Assembly: GCA_002382025.1 (NCBI GenBank)
Contig: DFZB01000006.1
Coordinates: 245 to 9,539 of the forward strand
Direction of reading: 5' to 3'
DNA: 9,295 bases
DNA from: Patescibacteria group bacterium UBA4067
GTDB lineage: Bacteria > Patescibacteriota > Minisyncoccia > Minisyncoccales > Minisyncoccaceae
The notes beneath the pieces were generated by a model, which saw only the letters and a list, made by a program, of their open reading frames with translations, made no database searches and was not told the DNA's origin. Of this stretch, positions 1-6,640 are shown one piece after another; within the stretch, counting starts at the first letter, position 1, and each line of letters begins with the position of its first letter. The translations under genes and the position numbers were made by a program.

Positions 1-2987
1 AAATAACCAACTACGCGAGAATAAACTTCGCATGGCTGTTCGATTGTACACTTGGGACAAGTATCGTGTTTTCCAGAAATATATCCATGAGTAGGACAAA
101 TAGAAAATGTAGGTGTAACAGTAATATATGGCAATCGATTTTTTTCAAATGATTTTTTAATTAATGATTTTAATGTTTCTATGTCACTAATTTCTTCTCC
201 AATAAATATGTGTTCTACGGTTCCACCAGTGTATTTACATTGTAGTTCATCTTGAAGTTTTAATTCTTCAAAAATATCATCTGTATAATTAACTGGTAAT
301 TGAGTTGAATTGGTGTAATAAGGGATTTTTTTTGTTCCAGAAGTAATGATTTCTGGATATAGTTTTCTGTCTTTTTGAGCTAAACGATAAGCTGTTGATT
401 CTGCTGGAGTAGCTTCTAAGTTGTAAATGTTGCCTGTTTCTTTTTGATATTCAACTAATTTTGCTCTCATAAAATCCATTACTTCTAAAGCAAATTGCCT
501 TCCTTTTTTAGACCCAATGTCTTCTCCGATAAAATTTAACAAAGCTTCGTTCATTCCAGAAATACCAATTGTTGAAAAATGATTAGCAAAATATTGATTT
601 TTAGCTTTTTTAACCCCTGCTAAATAATACCTGGAATAAGGATATAATCCTTTTCCTGTGTATTCCTCAATTGTTTTTCTCTTTATTTCCAAGCTTTCTT
701 TAGCAATATCCATTATTGAAGATAGTTTTTCTAGAAATTCTTTTTTTGTTTTAGATAAATATCCAATTCTTGGTAAATTTATTGTTACCACACCAATACT
801 TCCAGTTAAAGATCCTGAACCAAACAATCCACCACCCCCTCTATTAGCTAATTCGCTTAAATCAAGTCTTAATCGACAACACATTGAACGAACATCTTCT
901 GGCTTCATGTCTGAATTCAAATAATTAGCAAAATAGTTTATTCCATATTTAGCTGATGCTTCAAATAATCCTTCTAAAGCAGGATCATCCCAAGGAAAAT
1001 CATGCGTAATATTAATTGTTGGAATTGGGAATGAAAATGGTCTTCCACTTTTATCTCCCTTTAACATGGCTGAATAAAATGCTTTAACTAACATTTTAAT
1101 TTCTTCTTCAAATTCTCCATAAATTTCTTTCTGTGGCATTCCTCCGATAATTACTGGTTGCTTAGCAAACACGGGTGATGGTTTTAAATCCAATGTAATA
1201 TTTGTAAAGGGACAATTTCCAGTAATAAACACCTTTCCTTTTCTTCTAGCAATAATTGTTTGGTTTTCAGTTGTTGGACACCAAATAATACCATCATATT
1301 TTACTTTTTTAATATCAGAAATATATGTTTCTCTGTGTTTTATTAATCTCAAAATATATATTTCTTTTTTACCAATAGTTGGTTTTCTTGTTAAAACCGT
1401 AAACCCATATCCTGCATTAACTACAATTATTTGTAATCCGTCTAAAAGACCAGCATCTGTTGTGGCAATTTTACAATCTTCTGCTCCATCAGCTTTAAGA
1501 TAGGTTTCTAAAAATAGTTTTGACTGTCTTTCACTTAAAGAAAGTAAAGAATTAGGAATAAAATGAACATTTTCCTTGCTAAACCATTGGTGAATCTTTT
1601 TCGATCCATTAGCATCAATTCTTAACCTTATAACTTCGTTCCCTAAACCAGTAGAAGCGTATTCTGAGTAATTAAATTTAAAATGATTTAATAAAGAAAC
1701 AATTTCATCATAATTCTTCTTGTTTTTAATCTTTGATTGATAAATACTCACCCTATAGCATGACCTATAATTATCTCCTGGTAACTCAATACTTCCTTCA
1801 CTAATAATCCAAGACATTAGTTTAATCTGCTCATCAGAAATCTTTGCATCTTTTCTTTTATTATTTCCGGCAATAGGAATAATAAAGGGGGATTTAAGTT
1901 TTGCTACATCTTCAATTGTTTCTAGAGCATACTCTCCTTGATTAAACTTTTTTCTTACCACCCTGTGTTCTGGAGAAATTAATTGATCTTGAATTCTATT
2001 GGTTAAATTGTACATTTCTCCCTTGTAATCCTTCTTAAACATTTTTAAAACCTTTTTGTCTTCAATTGTTTCTGTTTTCAAATTAAATGTTTTAATTGAG
2101 TCTCCAACTTTTACTTCTTCATAATTTTTCCATCCTTCTGGAGTTAAAATTTCTGTATCTTCTGAAATACATTGAAATCCAACCCTGGTTGGCACAGCCA
2201 TATTATATAGAAACTCTTGAATAGCTTGTTCAACTTGAGCATAACTTAAGTTGTCATGACGAATAAATGGAGCAAGCAATGTATCAAAATTAGAAAACGA
2301 AACTGCACCAGCTGCTTCTCCTTGAAGAGTGTACATAAAATTAACTATTTGACCCAAAGCACTTCTAAAGTGTTTTGGGGGAAATGATTCAATTTTTCCA
2401 TTAACCCCTCCAAAACCACGAGAAATTAAATCATATAAGTCCCAACCAACACAATAACAAGCAAGTGTATCTAGGTTGTGTAAATGAATATCTCCTGATT
2501 CGTTTGCTTCTCTTACTTCTTTGGGATAAATTTTATTCAACCAATACTTTTTAACAATATATGAAACTCCATAATGATTTAATCCTTGTAAAGAAAAGGT
2601 CATATTGGAATTTTCTTGAACCTCCCAGTCTAATTTATCTAAATAATCATCAACTCTGTCTACTGCTTCTTCACTTATCTCTTCTGCTTCTCTAATTATT
2701 CTTCTTTGTTCTCTGTAAAGTATGAATGCTTTTGCAGCAACTGCTTCTCCTTCTAAAATTAACACCTCCTCTGTAATGTCTTGAATCTGTTCAACAGTAG
2801 GAATCTCATCTTTTTTAAATCTTCTATTTAAAATCTGAACAATTTTATCAGAAATCTTTTTTGTTTTTTTCCCATTGCCTTGTTTTGTTGCGGTAATAGC
2901 TTTAAAAATAGCATTAGTTATTTTTTCTTGAACAAAATCTACAATGTCTCCATTTCTTTTTTTAATTTTGAGAATTTTATTTTCCAT
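1..2987 (-). CDS. nrdD: Anaerobic (class III) ribonucleoside-triphosphate reductase, intein-containing, 3' end cut by window edge
   Basis: Reduces ribonucleoside triphosphates to deoxyribonucleotides by glycyl-radical chemistry in the anaerobic cytoplasm; the family is activated by the radical-SAM protein NrdG, which is not in this window. The frame stays open from ATG 2987 to the left edge (994 full codons before the last Tyr). Precursor residues 3-95 form an ATP-cone regulatory domain. The catalytic barrel begins near 120 and has DIHLHNLDTLACYC (166-179). Residues 273-591 are an intein. The C-extein resumes with CPFTNITLD and carries SMCCRLRLDL, which holds the candidate thiyl-radical cysteine (C703/C704 of the precursor, 384/385 after splicing). 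Further on are a zinc-site region (CPTHGY, then CPKC) and SRVVGY. The Gly of SRVVGY (codon 8-6) is the expected glycyl-radical residue, so only the short C-terminal tail is missing. The spliced protein would exceed 675 aa, normal for the family. The start is fixed by the promoter: ATG lies 6 nt after the -10 box, and no ribosome-binding site is possible. Function is certain; the missing end is not seen. Confidence 0.96.
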   Translation of the reverse strand, partial: MENKILKIKKRNGDIVDFVQEKITNAIFKAITATKQGNGKKTKKISDKIVQILNRRFKKDEIPTVEQIQDITEEVLILEGEAVAAKAFILYREQRRIIREAEEISEEAVDRVDDYLDKLDWEVQENSNMTFSLQGLNHYGVSYIVKKYWLNKIYPKEVREANESGDIHLHNLDTLACYCVGWDLYDLISRGFGGVNGKIESFPPKHFRSALGQIVNFMYTLQGEAAGAVSFSNFDTLLAPFIRHDNLSYAQVEQAIQEFLYNMAVPTRVGFQCISEDTEILTPEGWKNYEEVKVGDSIKTFNLKTETIEDKKVLKMFKKDYKGEMYNLTNRIQDQLISPEHRVVRKKFNQGEYALETIEDVAKLKSPFIIPIAGNNKRKDAKISDEQIKLMSWIISEGSIELPGDNYRSCYRVSIYQSKIKNKKNYDEIVSLLNHFKFNYSEYASTGLGNEVIRLRIDANGSKKIHQWFSKENVHFIPNSLLSLSERQSKLFLETYLKADGAEDCKIATTDAGLLDGLQIIVVNAGYGFTVLTRKPTIGKKEIYILRLIKHRETYISDIKKVKYDGIIWCPTTENQTIIARRKGKVFITGNCPFTNITLDLKPSPVFAKQPVIIGGMPQKEIYGEFEEEIKMLVKAFYSAMLKGDKSGRPFSFPIPTINITHDFPWDDPALEGLFEASAKYGINYFANYLNSDMKPEDVRSMCCRLRLDLSELANRGGGGLFGSGSLTGSIGVVTINLPRIGYLSKTKKEFLEKLSSIMDIAKESLEIKRKTIEEYTGKGLYPYSRYYLAGVKKAKNQYFANHFSTIGISGMNEALLNFIGEDIGSKKGRQFALEVMDFMRAKLVEYQKETGNIYNLEATPAESTAYRLAQKDRKLYPEIITSGTKKIPYYTNSTQLPVNYTDDIFEELKLQDELQCKYTGGTVEHIFIGEEISDIETLKSLIKKSFEKNRLPYITVTPTFSICPTHGYISGKHDTCPKCTIEQPCEVYSRVVGY
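1215..2171 (-). mobile_element. Intein with LAGLIDADG homing endonuclease domain, inserted in NrdD
   Basis: In-frame protein-splicing element of 319 residues. It begins at Cys1 (codon 2171-2169) and ends at Asn319 (codon 1217-1215), followed by the +1 Cys of the C-extein. N-terminal splicing block A reads CISEDTEILTPEGW. Block B contains ISPEHRVV with its conserved His (residue 69). The C-terminal blocks run YDGIIWCPTTENQT and then KVFITGN. The middle (about residues 105-290) is an endonuclease domain with two dodecapeptide motifs, LMSWIISEGS (118-127, nt 1820-1791) and LFLETYLKADGA (219-230, nt 1517-1482). Both keep their acidic residue (E125, D228), so the nuclease may be active. Removing the element joins RVGFQ to CPFTNITLD, a conserved NrdD segment, which supports exact boundaries. 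The penultimate residue is Gly instead of the usual His; some natural inteins share this. Splicing activity is inferred. Confidence 0.95.
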
Positions 2988-2993
2988 ATAACA

Positions 2994-3022
2994 ATTCTAA
3001 ACCCCGACAAAATTATTGTCAA
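2994..3022 (-). promoter_or_regulatory. Promoter of nrdD (leaderless)
   Basis: On the minus strand a perfect -35 box TTGACA (3022-3017) is followed by exactly 17 nt and the -10 box TAGAAT (2999-2994, five of six consensus). Only TGTTAT separates the -10 box from ATG 2987. Transcription is expected to begin about 7 nt after the -10 box, which is the A of the start codon. Confidence 0.75.
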
Positions 3023-3031
3023 CTTTGACAA
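3016..3031. promoter_or_regulatory. Perfect inverted repeat over the nrdD -35 box, candidate operator
   Basis: TTGTCAA and TTGACAA form a perfect 7 bp inverted repeat separated by CT. The left arm contains the nrdD -35 hexamer, so a bound dimer would block the promoter or contact RNA polymerase. It does not resemble the NrdR box I would expect for an nrd gene, nor exactly an FNR site. It could instead act as a weak hairpin at the end of the ftsZ transcript, since TAATTTT follows it on the minus strand, but the stem is short and AT-rich. Confidence 0.45.
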
Positions 3032-3048
3032 ATACTACAAAGATTGTA

Positions 3049-3987
3049 TTATTGGCTTTTTTCTGGGCTAGTCGCAATAATTGTTAGCCTAATTTCATCT
3101 TTTGACAGGTTTTTATCAAATGATGCACCAAAAATCACTTTTGCAGAAGAAGAAGTTCTTTTTTTAATAGATTCTGCTATTTTTTTAACCTCAGACAAAT
3201 AAAAATTGTTATCACCCGAAGCAATATTAAATAAAATGCTACTTGATCTCTCTAAAGGATAATCAGTTAAGGGAGAATACAAAGCAATATCTAATGCTTT
3301 TAACACTCTGTCTTTTCCTTTTGCTCTTCCAATGCCAAAAAATGCAGAACCACCATCTTTTAAAACTTCTTTTATGTCAGCAAAGTCTAAATTAAGTATT
3401 CCTGGACTAGAAATTACATGAGAAATACTTTCAACTGCTTCTTTTAAGAGTTCATCGCACTTTTGAAAAGCAAATTCTACTGATGCCTTTAAGGGAATTA
3501 ATTTAATTAACTTATCATTAGGAATAACCACTAATGTATTTATATTTTTCTCTAATTCTTCAAGAGCACTCAGAGCAATCTTTTTTCTTTTCTTGCCTTC
3601 AAAAGAAAATGGTAAAGTTACAATACCAATTGTTAATACATTTAAATTTTTAGCAATTTCTGAAACAACTGGCATTGCACCAGAACCTGTTCCTCCACCA
3701 AGACCAGCAGTTAAAAAAACAATGTCTGTTGTTTTTAAGATATCTTCGATTTCTTTAACATTTTCCTTGGCAGATAATTTTCCAATTTCTGGCTTCATTC
3801 CAGATCCTAATCCTTGAGTTATTTTTTCTCCTATTCTTAACTTTAAATGAGATTTCTTTTTATTTAAATCCTGAATGTCAGTATTTAAACTAATAAGCTC
3901 TATATTTTTAATATTAGAATCAAATAATCTGGAAACTGTATTACATCCAGCACCACCAATACCAATAACTTTAATTTTTGTATTCAT
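3049..3987 (-). CDS. ftsZ: Cell division GTPase FtsZ, lacking the C-terminal tail
   Basis: Tubulin-like GTPase that polymerises into the division ring at midcell. The GTP-binding domain carries VIGIGGAGCNTV (7-18), NTDIQDL (35-41), the phosphate-binding loop GGGTGSG (97-103) and PFSFEGKKR (126-134). The T7 synergy loop has NLDFADI (199-205), which completes the GTPase site of the next subunit. The C-terminal domain ends with the strand EIRLTIIATS, and the protein stops six residues after that strand, at 312 aa. FtsZ is usually 350-400 aa because of a flexible linker and a conserved C-terminal peptide that binds FtsA and ZipA; both are absent here. No alternative reading frame after the stop restores them. 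The loop reads GGGTGSG, as in tubulins, instead of the common GGGTGTG. The gene starts 1 nt after the ftsA stop, with no Shine-Dalgarno sequence, so translation probably depends on coupling. It is the last gene of the ybeY-ftsA-ftsZ operon. Confidence 0.95.
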   Translation of the reverse strand: MNTKIKVIGIGGAGCNTVSRLFDSNIKNIELISLNTDIQDLNKKKSHLKLRIGEKITQGLGSGMKPEIGKLSAKENVKEIEDILKTTDIVFLTAGLGGGTGSGAMPVVSEIAKNLNVLTIGIVTLPFSFEGKKRKKIALSALEELEKNINTLVVIPNDKLIKLIPLKASVEFAFQKCDELLKEAVESISHVISSPGILNLDFADIKEVLKDGGSAFFGIGRAKGKDRVLKALDIALYSPLTDYPLERSSSILFNIASGDNNFYLSEVKKIAESIKKRTSSSAKVIFGASFDKNLSKDEIRLTIIATSPEKSQ

Positions 3988-3988
3988 T

Positions 3989-5251
3989 TTAAGGAATAAA
4001 ATCTTTAAAGACTTTCATTATCTTTTTTCCAATACCTTCTTTAGATGATACTTCTCCTTCTGTGGATTCTTCGGTATCATCCATTATTAATCCGCAAACA
4101 GTAGAAAAAGAACAATCTTTTTCCATTCCAGGAACATTTTTAGGATATCCAATTCTACAAGGAAGATTGAATTCTTTTTTAGCTAATTCCACAATACCTG
4201 GTAATTTGGCACCACCACCAACTAAAACAATTCCGCCAGGCAATAATCCTTGCTTTGAAACCTTTTTAATTTCTTTGTCTATTAAGTCAAATATCTCGCA
4301 AACTCTTGCTTCAATAATTTTATTTAATTCCTTTTCAGAAAAAACAATAACATTTTTATTCTTTGCCTTTTTATTAGATGTTTCTATTTGTATTTTTTCT
4401 TCTGAAAAAGGCGAGATATCCATTTCTATTTTTTTGGTACCCATTTTACTACAAGTACCATATTCTTTTTTTATTTTCTCTGCTATTTCGATTTCTGTTT
4501 TAAAACCAATAGCAATATCATTAGTAATATTGGTTGAGCCAATAGGAAAAACCGCTAAGTTCAATAAATTACCTTCTTCAAAAACAGCTACACTTGAGGT
4601 TCCTGCACCAATTGAAATTAAAGCTACTCCTAATTCTTTTTTTGAAGAATCGAGAACAGATCTTGTATCAGCTAAAATTGCTGGAACAATAGTTATTTCT
4701 GAATCTATGCCTCCTTGATTTATTGCTTCCATAACACTTTCCGTATCAGAACTAAGAACAGAAAGTAAAAAAGCTTCTAATTCTAATCTGGTTCCTCTTA
4801 ATCCTAATGGATCTTTAATTTCTCTTTCTCCATCTAAAATCCACTCCTTGGGAAATGTTGATAGAATTTCTTTGTTGGTTGACTGAAGATTAACAGCTTT
4901 GGCTCCTTGATAAATTCTTTCTATGTCTTCTTGAGAAATCTTTCCTCCTGCCTGACTAACATTAATTAATCCCTTGGTATTTATTAATTCTAATTTATTT
5001 CCATTAATACTTACAAAAAATTCACTTGTTTTAGGAATTTTTTCTTTTTGCATATCTGAAAAAAGTTCTGCTATTTTTTTTCCTGTTTCTTGAGTATTTT
5101 TAATCCTCCCCTTTTGCACCCCCGAAGAATCAATAGTTCTAAAAAAAAGAATATCTATTATTTTTCCTGTTTCTACGTCTTTTCTTGCTGTAATAATTTT
5201 AATTATGCTTGTACCAATGTCAATTCCTGTTACAACTTGTGTCTTAGCCAT
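3989..5251 (-). CDS. ftsA: Cell division protein FtsA, actin-like membrane anchor
   Basis: Actin-fold ATP-binding protein that tethers FtsZ filaments to the inner face of the membrane. The 420 residues are a normal length. Phosphate-1 motif GIDIGTS is at residues 9-15, the SHS2 (1C) subdomain lies at about 85-165, and the phosphate-2 region is SIGAGTSS (213-220). The adenosine motif VGGGAKLPG is at 344-352. An acidic Ser/Glu-rich linker (about 391-405) leads to a C-terminal amphipathic helix, GIGKKIMKVFKDFIP, the usual membrane-targeting sequence. The phosphate-2 motif is odd: family members normally have Asp where Ser213 stands (DIGGGT), so nucleotide hydrolysis may be altered. The start lies 2 nt after the ybeY stop, with no ribosome-binding site; the upstream AAAATAATC is identical to that before hisS. 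The neighbour ftsZ confirms identity over PilM or other actin-like proteins. Confidence 0.94.
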   Translation of the reverse strand: MAKTQVVTGIDIGTSIIKIITARKDVETGKIIDILFFRTIDSSGVQKGRIKNTQETGKKIAELFSDMQKEKIPKTSEFFVSINGNKLELINTKGLINVSQAGGKISQEDIERIYQGAKAVNLQSTNKEILSTFPKEWILDGEREIKDPLGLRGTRLELEAFLLSVLSSDTESVMEAINQGGIDSEITIVPAILADTRSVLDSSKKELGVALISIGAGTSSVAVFEEGNLLNLAVFPIGSTNITNDIAIGFKTEIEIAEKIKKEYGTCSKMGTKKIEMDISPFSEEKIQIETSNKKAKNKNVIVFSEKELNKIIEARVCEIFDLIDKEIKKVSKQGLLPGGIVLVGGGAKLPGIVELAKKEFNLPCRIGYPKNVPGMEKDCSFSTVCGLIMDDTEESTEGEVSSKEGIGKKIMKVFKDFIP

Positions 5252-5253
5252 GA

Positions 5254-5637
5254 TTATTTTATTAAATATTTATCTTGTTTTTTAAACATTTCTTCAGCAT
5301 CCTTCTTTTTAATATGATCCATACCTATTAAATGAAGTATACCATGAATTAATACTTTTGATAATTCTTTTTCAAAGTCTTCGCTATTTTTTCTAACCTC
5401 ACTTAAACAAATTACTATTTGGGGCAAAGGATCATTAATTGTACCAAAAGATAAAACATCTGTTGCTTTATTTTTTTTCCTATACTTTTTGTTTAAAGCT
5501 TGAATTTCTTCTTCTTTAACAAAAGCAACTTCAATGTTTTTATTAACTCCTTCTTCTTTAAGAACTTTTCGAGCAATTGATGCTAATAATTTCTTGTCAA
5601 TTGAAAAATCCTTGTCTAGATTTACTATATCAATCAT
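5254..5637 (-). CDS. ybeY: Endoribonuclease YbeY, 16S rRNA maturation and ribosome quality control
   Basis: Metal-dependent single-strand RNase of the UPF0054 family, needed for 16S rRNA 3'-end maturation and ribosome quality control. The zinc signature H-x3-H-x5-H is intact as HGILHLIGMDH (residues 98-108). The upstream conserved element is also present: LNKKYRKKNKATDVLSFG (48-65), including the conserved Arg of the YR pair. At 127 aa it is shorter than the typical 150-165 aa; the core is complete and the missing part is the C-terminal extension. ATG 5637 sits 7 nt after a -10 box, so the transcript is probably leaderless. It is the first gene of an operon with ftsA and ftsZ, which is not the classical setting of division genes. 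Confidence 0.95.
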   Translation of the reverse strand: MIDIVNLDKDFSIDKKLLASIARKVLKEEGVNKNIEVAFVKEEEIQALNKKYRKKNKATDVLSFGTINDPLPQIVICLSEVRKNSEDFEKELSKVLIHGILHLIGMDHIKKKDAEEMFKKQDKYLIK

Positions 5638-5644
5638 TATATAT

Positions 5645-5673
5645 ATTTTACTAGATTGAGAAAATTAAATCAA
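5645..5673 (-). promoter_or_regulatory. Promoter of ybeY-ftsA-ftsZ (leaderless)
   Basis: TTGATT (5673-5668) and TAAAAT (5650-5645) are separated by exactly 17 nt on the minus strand. The -35 box overlaps the TGA stop of the fic gene. Seven nucleotides (ATATATA) lie between the -10 box and ATG 5637, so transcription should start at or next to the ATG. Confidence 0.65.
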
Positions 5674-6590
5674 GCACCTCTCTCCAAAACATCAAGTCCT
5701 TCCAAAATAGCATCGCAAATAAAGTCTTGCAATTGAGTTAAGTCTCCTTTTAGTTGCGAGTTATTAAGATAAGTATAATAAAAATGCTTTTTCTCTTGCC
5801 TTATTATCGCTGGTGCTAAATTATTTTTTAAAAGCATGGCCTGAATTATTAACCTACCAGTTCTTCCGTTACCATCAGAAAAAGGATGAATTTCCTCAAA
5901 ACGACTATGGATATCTGAAACCAAAGCAATAATGTCATTGCTTTTTTTATTAATATCTTTTTCCAATTCATTCATTAAGTTTGATATCTTTATATAATTA
6001 GCAGTAGGAACATTTGCTCCAACTATTCTTACAGCATGATTTCTATAACTACCCGCATTTTCAATTATCCCATTCATTAAGATACTATGTATTTTTAGAA
6101 TAAATTTTTCATTTATTTTTCCTTGTTTAAAAATATAGTTAAAAACATATATTAATGCTGTTTGATGATTTTTTGCTTCTAGCTGTTCTATTAAACTTTT
6201 ATCCGGAAGAGCAATGTTTCTAAAAACCATTTCTGTTTCTTTTTCGCTTAGAGTACTTCCCTCTATTTTATTAGAATGATAAGTAAGCTTTATAAAAAAT
6301 GATTCTTTTATGTCTGGGTTTCCTAAAATTTCTTTTAATGTATTGTGTTTTTTAGACCTTGAAACCACTAAAGATTTTTTTGCCAATAAATAGTCGTCTG
6401 GAACTTTTTTTTGTCCTGTTGCTTCAATATACAAGTCATTGATTATTGTTTCTTTTTTAGACCTAGGAAGAGCTCTCTTATTTAACCATTTATTCACCGT
6501 AACAAAAGAAACCCCAATTTTTTGAGCTAGTTGTGTCTGATTTAAACTCAAAGACTGCATTATTATTTTTAATTTTTCTTGTATTGTCAT
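5670..6590 (-). CDS. Fic family protein with N-terminal helix-turn-helix domain
   Basis: Probable AMP-transferase of the Fic family with its own DNA-binding domain; the target protein is unknown. Residues 5-45 form an XRE-type helix-turn-helix (LNQTQLAQKIGVSFVTVNKW at 16-35). SNKIEG (106-111) fits the inhibitory S/T-x3-E-G motif placed N-terminal to the core, as in class II Fic proteins. The active-site loop HPFSDGNGRTGR (235-246) matches the full Fic consensus, with catalytic His235, so the enzyme should be competent once the inhibitory Glu110 moves away. I chose ATG 6590 (306 aa) over an in-frame TTG at 6608, because that TTG lies inside the promoter spacer. The gene stands alone between two housekeeping operons, with its own promoter and a palindromic operator candidate, which suggests autoregulation. 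It is the only gene here ending in TGA, with no terminator after it. No separate antitoxin is adjacent. It could be a housekeeping regulator or a transferred stress module; the sequence does not decide. Confidence 0.9.
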   Translation of the reverse strand: MTIQEKLKIIMQSLSLNQTQLAQKIGVSFVTVNKWLNKRALPRSKKETIINDLYIEATGQKKVPDDYLLAKKSLVVSRSKKHNTLKEILGNPDIKESFFIKLTYHSNKIEGSTLSEKETEMVFRNIALPDKSLIEQLEAKNHQTALIYVFNYIFKQGKINEKFILKIHSILMNGIIENAGSYRNHAVRIVGANVPTANYIKISNLMNELEKDINKKSNDIIALVSDIHSRFEEIHPFSDGNGRTGRLIIQAMLLKNNLAPAIIRQEKKHFYYTYLNNSQLKGDLTQLQDFICDAILEGLDVLERGA

Positions 6591-6598
6591 ATAAAACA

Positions 6599-6627
6599 AT
6601 AATAGCAAAGTTTATAAACTTTGTCAA
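6599..6627 (-). promoter_or_regulatory. Promoter of the fic gene (leaderless or near-leaderless)
   Basis: A perfect -35 box TTGACA (6627-6622) is followed by exactly 17 nt and TATTAT (6604-6599) on the minus strand. Eight nucleotides separate the -10 box from ATG 6590, so the mRNA would have a leader of about 0-2 nt. The spacer is occupied almost entirely by a palindrome. Confidence 0.75.
6606..6623. promoter_or_regulatory. 18 bp perfect palindrome in the fic promoter spacer, candidate HTH-Fic operator
   Basis: CAAAGTTTATAAACTTTG is a perfect palindrome between the -35 and -10 boxes. Ten bases of it, TATAAACTTT (6613-6622), recur in the same orientation at 6641-6650, upstream of the -35 box and 28 bp away. 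A strong site plus a half site around a promoter is typical of XRE-family autorepressors, and the adjacent gene encodes an XRE-type helix-turn-helix. Binding by that protein is inferred. Confidence 0.65.
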
Positions 6628-6640
6628 AATAATCAAAACG

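Noticed and set aside
658..924. Plus-strand open frame of 88 codons
   Set aside because: It is antisense to the conserved C-terminal part of nrdD and its translation resembles no family; shadow frame.
2988..3048. Strong intrinsic terminator after ftsZ
   Set aside because: The only hairpin is the short AT-rich inverted repeat with a poor T tract; it fits an operator over the nrdD -35 box better.
2880..3071. Plus-strand 63-codon frame spanning the nrdD promoter
   Set aside because: Antisense to the nrdD start and ftsZ end, AT-rich composition only, no recognisable protein features.
4062..4718. Plus-strand open frame of 218 codons with hydrophobic stretches
   Set aside because: Entirely antisense to ftsA, whose motifs and frame are secure; apparent membrane segments arise from reading Lys/Glu-rich codons backwards.
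5638..5672. UGA recoded as glycine (as in Gracilibacteria/Absconditabacteria), which would extend Fic by about a dozen residues to the next TAA
   Set aside because: About 2,900 other codons contain no in-frame TGA, and all conserved glycines use GGN, so TGA is a genuine stop here.
6591..6608. TTG start at 6608 giving a longer Fic protein
   Set aside because: The extra six codons lie across the -10 box and promoter spacer; ATG 6590 begins a normal helix-turn-helix N-terminus.
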